A DNA stretch of 39,517 nucleotides. Source: Prevotella sp. UBA3675. Its GTDB lineage: Bacteria > Bacteroidota > Bacteroidia > Bacteroidales > Bacteroidaceae. The position numbers and the translations under genes were made by a program. Below, one piece after another: positions 25,588-33,124 of this stretch. The notes under the pieces were generated by a model, which saw nothing but the letters and a program-made list of their open reading frames with translations, was not told the origin of the DNA and made no database searches. Numbering within the stretch: the first letter of the stretch is position 1; each line of letters starts with the position of its first letter. Where the stretch lies: assembly GCA_002372235.1 (NCBI GenBank), contig DFJI01000014.1:1-39517 (forward strand). Reading direction: 5' to 3'.

Positions 25588-26022
25588 TCATTTTCTGTTT
25601 TTCTCTTCAGATTGCAACACCTTCATAAACTCTTTCAGCCTGAGCACCAGCAGTTTGGGGAATGTAATGTCGCGAAGAACATTGAAGTGCGAATCGTCCG
25701 ACACAATATAAGTAGCACCAGCAGCAAAGGCACAGTCCACGAACTTGTTATCATCGGGGTCAGCGGTGATGAGGTTCCAATGGTAGTAAGTGTCGATGAA
25801 TTCCACATAACGGCTATTCATCATCATACGGATGACATTTGTGGCTACTTCCACCGAAGCCATTTGGGCAATCATCTCCTCATATTCTGCCAATATTTCG
25901 TTGGTGACGCAGAGCGTGTATTGCCCATTCTGAAATCCTTTCCAAACGGGATAGGCATTGCCGCTTCGCGAAATAGAGGCAAGAAGGCAGTTGGTATCGA
26001 GGACGATCTTCTTATTTAGCAT
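25588..26022 (-). CDS. PIN-domain toxin (putative ribonuclease)
   Basis: A 144-residue PIN-domain protein, likely an RNase toxin. The acidic catalytic set is visible: D in VLDTNCLLA, E in EILAEYEE, D in ADPDDNKFVDCA and D in IVSDDSHF. The N-terminus KIVLDTNCLLASI is classic for the COG1569-like group. Its start overlaps the upstream small gene by 11 bases, a common toxin-antitoxin layout with the antitoxin first. The repeat-rich region lies downstream. Confidence 0.88.
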   Translation of the reverse strand: MLNKKIVLDTNCLLASISRSGNAYPVWKGFQNGQYTLCVTNEILAEYEEMIAQMASVEVATNVIRMMMNSRYVEFIDTYYHWNLITADPDDNKFVDCAFAAGATYIVSDDSHFNVLRDITFPKLLVLRLKEFMKVLQSEEKNRK

Positions 26023-26245
26023 ACTTGTATGGTGTGCGAAGATGTTCTTTTAGGATGGCCTCATTCTTTTCCTGATCCCAGAGGCCAGCCTCCCAGAGCC
26101 TGTCCATAGCTTCCTCGGCCTTGCGGGCATAGAAACTGCTGATAACATCGCGGAGTTCTTCCGCTTCTTCGTCAGTCTTGATATGTTCCAAAAGTCGCAG
26201 AATATCCATCTGCACCTTGCTCAGTGGGGTTCTTAATTGTTCCAT
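26012..26245 (-). CDS. Putative antitoxin of the PIN toxin
   Basis: A 77-residue helical protein from the ATG at 26245, MEQLRTPLSKVQMDILRLLE onward. The frame continues upstream to 26296, but that extension would contain the promoter. No classical AbrB, RHH or Phd motif is evident. The mid region (EEAEELRDVISSFYARKAEE) and the WEAGLWDQEKNEAILKEHLR tail resemble short proteins found next to PIN toxins in Bacteroidota. Identification rests on size, overlap with the toxin and position. It should bind and inhibit the PIN protein and may repress the operon. Confidence 0.7.
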   Translation of the reverse strand: MEQLRTPLSKVQMDILRLLEHIKTDEEAEELRDVISSFYARKAEEAMDRLWEAGLWDQEKNEAILKEHLRTPYKYAK

Positions 26246-26274
26246 ATTTGTTGTTTTTATTGTCCTAACATCGA

Positions 26275-26303
26275 CAAAGGTACGAAGTTTTTTCAAATAA
26301 CAA
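26275..26303 (-). promoter_or_regulatory. Promoter of the toxin-antitoxin pair
   Basis: The -7 TACCTTTG (26282-26275) is preceded by TTG (26303-26301) with an 18-base gap, giving a leader of about 25 bases to the ATG at 26245. Confidence 0.65.
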
Positions 26304-26364
26304 TGCCGGAAGCAACAATTTTCAATATACTTTTTATCTCGTAAAATAATGTAATGAATGCTTC

Positions 26365-28791
26365 CTAATGGCTTGAGAGTTCCAGTATAGCCGGCTTCAG
26401 GAAGGGAGAATGGGCGCGAATGGTGATTTCGCTGTCTGATGCAACGGGGGCTATATAGGCCACCAAGCGACCGTTATGCACGCGCAACCTGTTGGCGCTG
26501 CGCTGCTGACGGCCTGCCACTGAGGTGTCCATGATGTTTCCGTTCTCCATGCCCAAGAGGCGTGCACCGCGAACCATGAGTGTCACCTCATTGTCGGCAT
26601 TCTTCACCAACCGCCCGTCTTCATCCACCACTTCAATAAAGACATGGGCCACCGAATCGGTGGTCACACGCAAGGCATAGGGGGCCTTGGTGGTTGCTAT
26701 CTCATACGAAGTGCCATTGTCGGCTTCGCATCTCAATGTTCCTGCCGCATAGTTCACATCCCAATAGCGGATGCCAGTGCCCTCGTCGTACTGAGCCGTC
26801 TGCGCCACGGGCTTGCCGTTGAGCAACAGCCGTGCATCAATGCCGTTGGTATAGCACACCACGCGCACAGTCTGGTCTTCGTTGTAGTTCCACACATCAT
26901 CAGCGTATGGTGACACCCAGTAGGAACGACGGTTGTTCTGTCGCGAGCCCTCACGCTGTGGTCCTACGGGATAGGTGCCAATGTAGCACATGGGCTTGTC
27001 GCTCCAGAGGGCCGTGCGATACCAGCCGTTGGGCTTGCGCTGTCCGGCCAGGTCGAGCAGACCGGCTGACGAGCCACGGGCAGGCCACACTCCGCTCTCG
27101 CCCAGATAGTCGATGCCCGTCCAGAGGAACTGACCGAAGATGTGGTCCTTCTCACTCACAGCCCGCCAGGCGGCCAGGTCGTGACGGTTCTCCGATCCGT
27201 AGATGACACGCTGAGGATATTTCTGATGGTCACTGTCGTAGCGGCTCTCGGTATAGTTGTAGCCCACCACGTCGATGGCACCGGGATAGGCCGTCTCGTT
27301 CGACATCACCACTCCGGCCAGCGCCCCCGTCGTGGGACGCGAGCTGTCTATCTCTTTCACAATCTTGGCCAGTCGCTGGGCAATGCGCCCTATGCGCTCG
27401 GCATGGGGCTGATCGGGCTTGTAGCCACCATAGGCTGGCTGAGTGAAGTCGGTTCCATTACCATTCAGCACGGGATGAGAGTAAGGATCGTTGGGATAGT
27501 CCACCTCATTGCCGATGGACCACATGAAGATGCTGGGGTGACAGCGGTCGCGACGCACCATGTCGGCCACGTCGCGGTCTATCCATTCTTCGAAATAGGT
27601 ATAAGTGCCTTGAAAGCCCGGTGCGCCTTGGTTCCATCCTTTCATCCACTTGCGTTTCGGGAACTCCCATTCGTCTGAAGCCTCATCCATGACCAGCAGT
27701 CCCAACTCGTCGCACAGGTCGTAGAGCTCGGGCGCATGGGGATTGTGGCTCATGCGGATGGCATTCACGCCAATGGCTTTCAGTTCCTGCAGCCTGCGCT
27801 TCCACACTGCCTTGGGCACCGCCGTGCCGAGCACGCCGGCATCGTCGTGCAGACACACGCCCTTCACCTTCATCCACTCACCGTTGAGCGCGAACCCACG
27901 GTCTGCCGAGAACTGAAGCGTGCGCAGTCCGGCCTTCACCTCCGAGCGGTCACCATTCTCCAGTGTAGTGGTCAATGTATAGAGATAGGGATGATCAAGC
28001 GACCATCGCTGCGGCTGACTCACCGTGAGCTTCACGGTCTTCTTCTCTTTCGGTCCGATAGTGGTCTTCGCAGTAGCCACCGTCTTACCTACGGCATCGG
28101 TTAGGGTGACCACAGCCTTCAGCTGAGCTGTGGCAGAAACCGTCTTCTCAGTGGCAGTCTCCACATCCACCTCTACCACGGCTTTCTTCTTGTCGATGGA
28201 GCGCAGCCGGTAGGCCGTACCCCATTGTGCCAGATGCACCTTGGGAGCTTTCACTATCCACACGTTGCGGTAGATGCCCGAACCTGTGTACCATCGCGAG
28301 TCGGCCTCCTGTGAGTGATCCACGCGCACGGCCACCACGTTCTTTCCCTTTTTATTTAGATAAGGTGTGAGGTCGTAGAGGAACGAAGCAAAGCCACTGG
28401 GGCGCTTGCCCAGCAGATGGCCGTTGAGATAGACCTCGGAATGGTTATACACGCCTTCGAAATAGATGAAGAGCCGCTCGTCCTGCCCGGCGCTATAGGG
28501 GAGCACTTTCCTGTACCACCCCACTCCACCAGTCAGATAGCCCTGACACGAGCCTTTGTCGGGCGACATAGGCAGTTCTATTCCCCAGTCGTGAGGCAAC
28601 CGCACTTGCCGCCACTTCGAGTCGTCATAGTCAGGCAGTCGCATGTCGGCATGCTCGGCAATGTTCCATGCGCTGTCTATGCGCAGAAATCGCCACTCAT
28701 CATTCATTTTCTCGGCCTTGCCGAAAGACACCTGTGCCGTCATCTGCGCGGCAACCAGCCATCCTGTCAACAGAAATAATATTCTTTTCAT
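26365..28791 (-). CDS. Secreted glycoside hydrolase family 2 (beta-galactosidase type)
   Basis: Exo-acting retaining glycosidase of family GH2, 808 residues from the ATG at 28791, which opens a signal peptide (MKRILFLLTGWLVAAQMTAQ). An N-terminal jelly-roll (about 30-180, LPHDWGIELP, VGWYRKVLP, YTGSGIYRNVWI) and an immunoglobulin-like domain (about 195-295) lead to a TIM barrel. The barrel carries RMSHNPHAPELYDLCDELG, the acid/base Glu in WSIGNE (E429) and the nucleophile Glu in YGSENRHD (E534). C-terminal beta domains follow. No T9SS tail is present, so it is probably periplasmic. Beta-galactosidase is the likeliest activity, but GH2 also includes glucuronidases and arabinosidases. It could trim galactan side chains of pectin. 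It has its own promoter box and stands alone. Confidence 0.92.
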   Translation of the reverse strand: MKRILFLLTGWLVAAQMTAQVSFGKAEKMNDEWRFLRIDSAWNIAEHADMRLPDYDDSKWRQVRLPHDWGIELPMSPDKGSCQGYLTGGVGWYRKVLPYSAGQDERLFIYFEGVYNHSEVYLNGHLLGKRPSGFASFLYDLTPYLNKKGKNVVAVRVDHSQEADSRWYTGSGIYRNVWIVKAPKVHLAQWGTAYRLRSIDKKKAVVEVDVETATEKTVSATAQLKAVVTLTDAVGKTVATAKTTIGPKEKKTVKLTVSQPQRWSLDHPYLYTLTTTLENGDRSEVKAGLRTLQFSADRGFALNGEWMKVKGVCLHDDAGVLGTAVPKAVWKRRLQELKAIGVNAIRMSHNPHAPELYDLCDELGLLVMDEASDEWEFPKRKWMKGWNQGAPGFQGTYTYFEEWIDRDVADMVRRDRCHPSIFMWSIGNEVDYPNDPYSHPVLNGNGTDFTQPAYGGYKPDQPHAERIGRIAQRLAKIVKEIDSSRPTTGALAGVVMSNETAYPGAIDVVGYNYTESRYDSDHQKYPQRVIYGSENRHDLAAWRAVSEKDHIFGQFLWTGIDYLGESGVWPARGSSAGLLDLAGQRKPNGWYRTALWSDKPMCYIGTYPVGPQREGSRQNNRRSYWVSPYADDVWNYNEDQTVRVVCYTNGIDARLLLNGKPVAQTAQYDEGTGIRYWDVNYAAGTLRCEADNGTSYEIATTKAPYALRVTTDSVAHVFIEVVDEDGRLVKNADNEVTLMVRGARLLGMENGNIMDTSVAGRQQRSANRLRVHNGRLVAYIAPVASDSEITIRAHSPFLKPAILELSSH

Positions 28792-28812
28792 AAGCATAGT
28801 TTGGTTTTGTTG

Positions 28813-28820
28813 CAAAAATA
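28813..28820 (-). promoter_or_regulatory. Putative -7 box of the GH2 gene
   Basis: TATTTTTG on the minus strand fits TAnnTTTG and overlaps the TTG that opens the longer reading frame, which supports the start at 28791. No -33 TTG seen. Confidence 0.45.
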
Positions 28821-28939
28821 CATAAAAAATCTACACCTTCATAACTCTTTCTATAAAAAAAATGCAAAACTGTTCTCACTACAGTCTTGGCAGTTCCACA
28901 TTGAGGCTTAACGTGGATTAGAACGAATCTCGCCACAAC

Positions 28940-28996
28940 AAAAAAAACGACTCCCGTCTATTCGTCCAATGCTTTGAACTGGATAGACGGGAGTTG
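28940..28996 (-). terminator. Strong terminator after the MFS transporter gene
   Basis: Long inverted repeat: CGACTCCCGTCTAT (28948-28961) pairs with ATAGACGGGAGTTG (28983-28996, one G-U). On the minus strand eight Ts follow (28947-28940). The plus strand also has a T-rich flank, so it could work both ways. Confidence 0.9.
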
Positions 28997-29018
28997 TCTT
29001 TTCTATGCGAATTACAGA

Positions 29019-30473
29019 TTACTCAATCATCACGGGCTTATACTTCGGAACGAGTGCCTTCATGATGCACCAACCGATGAGATAAGCCACAGCGCAGATG
29101 CAGAATACAATCATGTAGGCGGCAGGCTTGCCGTCGAAGCCCATGAAAGTGAAAGCATCGCCCTGTTCGGCAGCCCAGGTGAAGAACTTACCCGAACCTT
29201 TGTTGATGGCAAACGAGCCCAGACCGCCAGCCATAGAGCCAATGCCAGTGATGGTGCCGATGGTCGATTTGGGGAACATGTCGCCAATGGTAGAGAACAG
29301 ATTGGCCGACCAAGCCTGATGTCCGGCACCAAGCAGGCCAATCAGTATTGCAGGCCACCATGCGCTATAGGCTCCGAGGGGCTGGGCAAAGAGGCCCAGC
29401 AGGGGGAAGAAGGCGAAGATGAGCATAGCACGCATACGGCCCAGATAGGGGTTCATGCCGCGTGTCTCAACGAAATACTTGGGCAGATAGCCACCGCCGA
29501 TGGAGAGCACGGTGACGATGGCATAGAGCGTGAAGATGAGTGCGATGCCCATGCCCGAGTCGCTGGTGTAGCCATACTGGTCGCTGAAATAAGCGGGTGC
29601 CCAGAACAGGAAGAACCACCACACGCCGTCGGTCATCAGCTTGCCTACGATGAACGACCAGGTCTGTTTGAAGGTGAAACATCTCCAGAAAGAGATGGTC
29701 TTCTCCTCCTTAGCCTCCTGCTTGTTCTGAACTTCGGCAATGTCGGTATCCTGCTCAATGTAGTTCAGCTCAGCCTGATTCACATTCTTGCTCTTGTGAG
29801 GTTTGTCGTAGAGCCAGATCCAAAGCCCCATCCACACATAGCCGAGCACACCGATGATGATGAAGGCCATCTCCCAACCCCAAGCACGGGCCAGAAGGGG
29901 AATGGTGGCCGGAGCTGCCAGAGCACCTACCGAAGCGCCGCTATTGAAGATGGAAGTGGCAAAGGCGCGGTCTTTCTTGGGGAAATACTCTGCCGTCACT
30001 TTGATAGCAGCAGGGAAGTTGCCTGCCTCGCCCAGAGCGAGAATCATGCGGCAAGAGAGGAATAGCCACACCGAAACGGTGGCAATGGCGACGGCGGCAT
30101 CGCTACCTGCCTGAACGAGGCGAAGGGCTTCAATGCTGTCGTAGCCCTCGATGGTCATGGCTGCCCAGCCGCAACCGGCATGGAGCACAGCACCTGTTGA
30201 CCACACGAAGATGGCAATGAGATAGCCCTTTTTCGTGCCCATCCAGTCGATGAACTTGCCTGCGAAAAGATTGGCGAGGGCATAGAAGATGGAGAACCAT
30301 CCGGTGATGGTGCCGTAGTCGTCATCGGTCCAGTGGAATTCAGGAGCGATGAAGTCCTTCCAGGTGAGAGAAAGGACCTGACGGTCCATGTAGTTGACGG
30401 TGGTTGCCAGGAAGAGCAACGCGCAGATGACCCAACGGAAATTGGACATCTTAGTAGTTTGTACTGGTGTCAT
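29019..30473 (-). CDS. MFS transporter, hexuronate (ExuT/ACS) type
   Basis: Inner-membrane proton symporter of the major facilitator superfamily, 484 residues with about twelve spans. The N-terminus (VICALLFLATTVNYMDRQVL) and motif GEAGNFPAAIKVTAEYFPKK are hallmarks of the anion:cation symporter family that imports hexuronates and aldonates. It lies 75 bases after kduI on the same strand, without a promoter or terminator between, and ends before a strong terminator. The context suggests uptake of galacturonate, glucuronate or a keto-deoxyuronate. An internal ATG (30449) is an alternative start. Confidence 0.9.
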   Translation of the reverse strand: MTPVQTTKMSNFRWVICALLFLATTVNYMDRQVLSLTWKDFIAPEFHWTDDDYGTITGWFSIFYALANLFAGKFIDWMGTKKGYLIAIFVWSTGAVLHAGCGWAAMTIEGYDSIEALRLVQAGSDAAVAIATVSVWLFLSCRMILALGEAGNFPAAIKVTAEYFPKKDRAFATSIFNSGASVGALAAPATIPLLARAWGWEMAFIIIGVLGYVWMGLWIWLYDKPHKSKNVNQAELNYIEQDTDIAEVQNKQEAKEEKTISFWRCFTFKQTWSFIVGKLMTDGVWWFFLFWAPAYFSDQYGYTSDSGMGIALIFTLYAIVTVLSIGGGYLPKYFVETRGMNPYLGRMRAMLIFAFFPLLGLFAQPLGAYSAWWPAILIGLLGAGHQAWSANLFSTIGDMFPKSTIGTITGIGSMAGGLGSFAINKGSGKFFTWAAEQGDAFTFMGFDGKPAAYMIVFCICAVAYLIGWCIMKALVPKYKPVMIE

Positions 30474-30548
30474 GAGGTCGTATAGATTTTATTTCGTTAC
30501 TGCGTTATGATGGTAATATCACTATCAGGTGACAACGTCATTTCTACA

Positions 30549-31523
30549 TTATTTAATATCAATCACGGGAATCTCGTCCTTATCGTTGTAATAGAGGTTC
30601 TCACCAGCCATACCCCAGATGAAGGTATAATAGTAGGTACCGGCAGCTGCGTGGATGCTCCATTCAGGGCTCATGATGGCCTGCTCATTGTGCAGCCATA
30701 CCACGCGGCTCTCCTGTGGTTCGCCCATGATGTGGGCAATGGTCTGCTTCTCAGGCAGGTTGAAATAGTAGTAAGCCTCGATGCGGCGACCGTGAGTGTG
30801 AGGAGGCATGGTGTTCCATGCTGCGCCCTCGTTCAGCTGAGTCAGACCGAGCTGCAACTGGCAGGGGCCTTCTTCGAGCACATCGTTCACAATGAGCTTA
30901 TAGACGGTACGGTTGTTGCACTCTGCCAGCGAGCCTACGGGGCCCCAGACAGCAGCCTTCAGCGAGCCCTTGCGACCGTCGAGCGTAATCCACTGGGTCT
31001 TGTAGTGCTTGTGGGCAGTGGCTGAGTTCAGATAGAACTTGGCAGGCTTAGCAGCATCCTTTGAGCGGAACTCCACGACCTTATTCACGTCCTTGTCCTT
31101 GCCGATATGTCCGCGACCGATATACAGGGCCTCTTTAGGTGAAAGGGCATACTCTTTTCCGTCAACGATAACCACGCCATCGCCTTCGCCACAGTTCACC
31201 ACGCCGAGCTCGCGGTTGTAGAGGAAGTACTTCTCCTTGATGGTCTTATCCACATCAAGTCCCAACTCCAGGAAGTTCTCCAAACGGAGTGTCTTCGTCA
31301 CAGGCATGGCTCCGCCGAAGATGAAGCGGTCGTAGTGAGAGTAAGTGAGGTGAATCTTGTCGGCCTCCATCACTTTCTCCATGACAAAGCGGTCGCGAAG
31401 GGTCTTCGTGTCATAGTGCTTCACGTCTTCAGGATGACAAGCCGTCTGGAACTTCACGTCTTGCTGGGCCTGCAAGCTCAGCGCGCCCATGAGAAGGGCA
31501 AAAGAAAGAATTGTCTTTTTCAT
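30549..31523 (-). CDS. kduI: 5-keto-4-deoxyuronate isomerase KduI with signal peptide
   Basis: Isomerase turning 5-keto-4-deoxyuronate (from unsaturated pectin products) into 3-deoxy-D-glycero-2,5-hexodiulosonate. The zinc ligands of the family are all present: H242, H244 and E249 in PPHTHGRRIEAYYYF, and H291 in EWSIHAAAGTYYYT. The spacing is the same as in E. coli KduI. It differs in carrying a typical signal peptide (MKKTILSFALLMGALSLQAQ), so the mature enzyme should be periplasmic, whereas the enzyme is normally cytoplasmic. At 324 residues it is about 45 longer than the E. coli protein, partly from this signal. It lies between a GatC-like carrier and an MFS symporter in one operon. Confidence 0.95.
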   Translation of the reverse strand: MKKTILSFALLMGALSLQAQQDVKFQTACHPEDVKHYDTKTLRDRFVMEKVMEADKIHLTYSHYDRFIFGGAMPVTKTLRLENFLELGLDVDKTIKEKYFLYNRELGVVNCGEGDGVVIVDGKEYALSPKEALYIGRGHIGKDKDVNKVVEFRSKDAAKPAKFYLNSATAHKHYKTQWITLDGRKGSLKAAVWGPVGSLAECNNRTVYKLIVNDVLEEGPCQLQLGLTQLNEGAAWNTMPPHTHGRRIEAYYYFNLPEKQTIAHIMGEPQESRVVWLHNEQAIMSPEWSIHAAAGTYYYTFIWGMAGENLYYNDKDEIPVIDIK

Positions 31524-31541
31524 TTTATAATGATCGTTATT

Positions 31542-31620
31542 ACGTTATTTTTCAGTTCTTATTGATTTACGTTATTTTTCTGTTCTTATTGATTTACGTT
31601 ATTATCGGTTCTTAATGATT
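31542..31620. repeat. Three tandem 27-bp repeats between the gatC-like gene and kduI
   Basis: Copies at 31542-31568, 31569-31595 and 31596-31620. The first two differ by one base; the third is degenerate and runs into the stop codon of the GatC-like gene. Units begin ACGTTATT and contain GTTCTTATTGATTT. They occupy most of the 95-base gap before the kduI start. Confidence 0.9.
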
Positions 31621-32983
31621 ATGCATTCTTTTCCTCAGCGGTGATGCGCATGCGGTTCCACACCATCATGCCGAGGGTGATAATGGTCAGCACACCCATG
31701 CCTATCCACTGCAGATACTTCACGCAGGCATAGATGACATAGCCGAAGAGTGAAGAAGCGAAGTCAAGCGCACCGCCTTCGAAGCCCTCGGGAATCTTGG
31801 CAGCCGAAGCCGTCGGGTCGGTCTTATACACCTCGTTGGCTGCCAGTGTGAAGGCCGAAGCCATGTCGGTCACGAAATAGAGGCCAATGACCAATGCCAC
31901 AAGACCAACAATCAGACTCTTCACCACATTACCTTTCGTATAAGGAAGAATGAGGGGGAACAGATAGAACATGCCGGCCAGCGATGCCAATGGCAGGAAC
32001 TGGTTGCCGGGCAATTTCACCGCAATGGCCAGAATGACAGGAATGAGGATGACGGAGCACACGAGAGTAGTTGGATGGCCGATGACCAGTGCAGGCGACA
32101 TGCCAATGTGTACCTTCATGCCACCGAAGCGCTTCTTTGCCACTTCCTGCGTTTTCTCAGCAATGGGCTTCAGTCCCTCAATGAACAGCGAGGTGATGCG
32201 GGGGATGAGCTCCATCACGGCACCCATCGTCACACCGAGGAACAGCACTTTCTTGATGTCGAGCTGAGCAGCCAAACCGATCAGTGCGCCCACAATCACG
32301 CCCAGCACCAGCGGTTCGCCCAACACGCCAAACTTCTTCTTCAGGCCCTCGGCGTCGATGTCAATCTTCGAGAATCCGGGAATCTTGTCGAGCAGCCAAT
32401 TAATGGCTACGGCAAATATCGTGAAGCTTTGGCAGAACGGCTGCGGTATGGAGATGCCCTGCAGATTGTAATGTTTCTGGAACTTCTCTGCCGTCACATC
32501 GGCCATCACCATCGTTATGATGTAGCACACGATGGCGGCAAAATAGCCCCACAGCAGACTCTGATCCATCACGAAGTAGGCAACGGCACCGATAAAGGCG
32601 AAGTGCCAATAGTTCCACAGGTCGATATTGATAGTGCGTGTGGTCTTGGTGAGCAACATCACTATGTTCACACCCAGGCAGATGGGGATGATCAGCGCAC
32701 CGACAGCCGTGCCATAGGCCACGGCAGCGGCAGCAGGCCATCCCATGTCAAACACTTTGAGTTGAAGATCGTAAAGTTCGGAGATGGTCTTCAGCGGACT
32801 GTCAAAATTATTGGTGAGCAGTGCGGTCACGATGCCCAGTCCCACAAAGCCGACACCTACATAGAGGCCGCTCTTGAGTGATTTTCCGAATGTCATGCCA
32901 ATGCAAAGACCGATAACAGTAAAGAGGATGGGCATCATCACCGATGCGCCCAGACTGATAATGTAACTAAATACTTGTTCCAT
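31619..32983 (-). CDS. GatC-like EIIC membrane protein without PTS partners
   Basis: Integral membrane carrier of the EIIC-Gat family, about 454 residues from the ATG at 32983, much like GatC in length. It has roughly ten to twelve spans and the family signatures GMTFGKSLKSGLYVGVGFVG, YGTAVGALIIPICLGVNI and KVHIGMSPALVIGHPTTL. The frame extends to 33025 but that part holds the promoter. Neither EIIA/EIIB nor HPr genes accompany it, and PTS systems are uncommon in Bacteroidota. It therefore probably works as a phosphorylation-independent carrier of a sugar acid. It is the first gene of an operon with kduI and an MFS symporter, and its start codon lies within the arm of an inverted repeat around its promoter. 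Confidence 0.88.
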   Translation of the reverse strand: MEQVFSYIISLGASVMMPILFTVIGLCIGMTFGKSLKSGLYVGVGFVGLGIVTALLTNNFDSPLKTISELYDLQLKVFDMGWPAAAAVAYGTAVGALIIPICLGVNIVMLLTKTTRTINIDLWNYWHFAFIGAVAYFVMDQSLLWGYFAAIVCYIITMVMADVTAEKFQKHYNLQGISIPQPFCQSFTIFAVAINWLLDKIPGFSKIDIDAEGLKKKFGVLGEPLVLGVIVGALIGLAAQLDIKKVLFLGVTMGAVMELIPRITSLFIEGLKPIAEKTQEVAKKRFGGMKVHIGMSPALVIGHPTTLVCSVILIPVILAIAVKLPGNQFLPLASLAGMFYLFPLILPYTKGNVVKSLIVGLVALVIGLYFVTDMASAFTLAANEVYKTDPTASAAKIPEGFEGGALDFASSLFGYVIYACVKYLQWIGMGVLTIITLGMMVWNRMRITAEEKNA

Positions 32984-33110
32984 TTTTATCGTTGATTTGT
33001 TTGTTTTAAGTCGGTTTTGCTGCAAAAGTACTAATTATTTTCCAATAATCAATACGAATTAGCTGAAACTTTTCGAATTAAACAAGCAAAGTCGATAAAA
33101 ATGGAACAAG
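32974..33110. repeat. Inverted repeat flanking the gatC-kduI-MFS promoter (possible invertible promoter)
   Basis: CTTGTTCCATTTTTATCG (32974-32991) and its exact complement (33093-33110) bound a 101-base segment that holds the whole promoter of the operon. Arms and spacing are like those of phase-variable promoters of Bacteroidota. The left arm includes the start codon of the GatC-like gene. Confidence 0.7.
33023..33052 (-). promoter_or_regulatory. Promoter of the uronate operon
   Basis: The -7 TACTTTTG (33030-33023) is preceded by TTG (33052-33050) at exactly 19 bases. The predicted leader is about 33 bases to the ATG at 32983. Confidence 0.7.
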
Positions 33111-33124
33111 CTGTTACGAATCTA

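Noticed and set aside
28700..28936. Minus-strand frame of 78 codons upstream of the GH2 gene
   Set aside because: It overlaps the GH2 signal peptide in another frame and spans its promoter.
28974..30065. Plus-strand frame of 363 codons opposite the MFS gene
   Set aside because: It starts inside the terminator hairpin and is antisense to a clear transporter.
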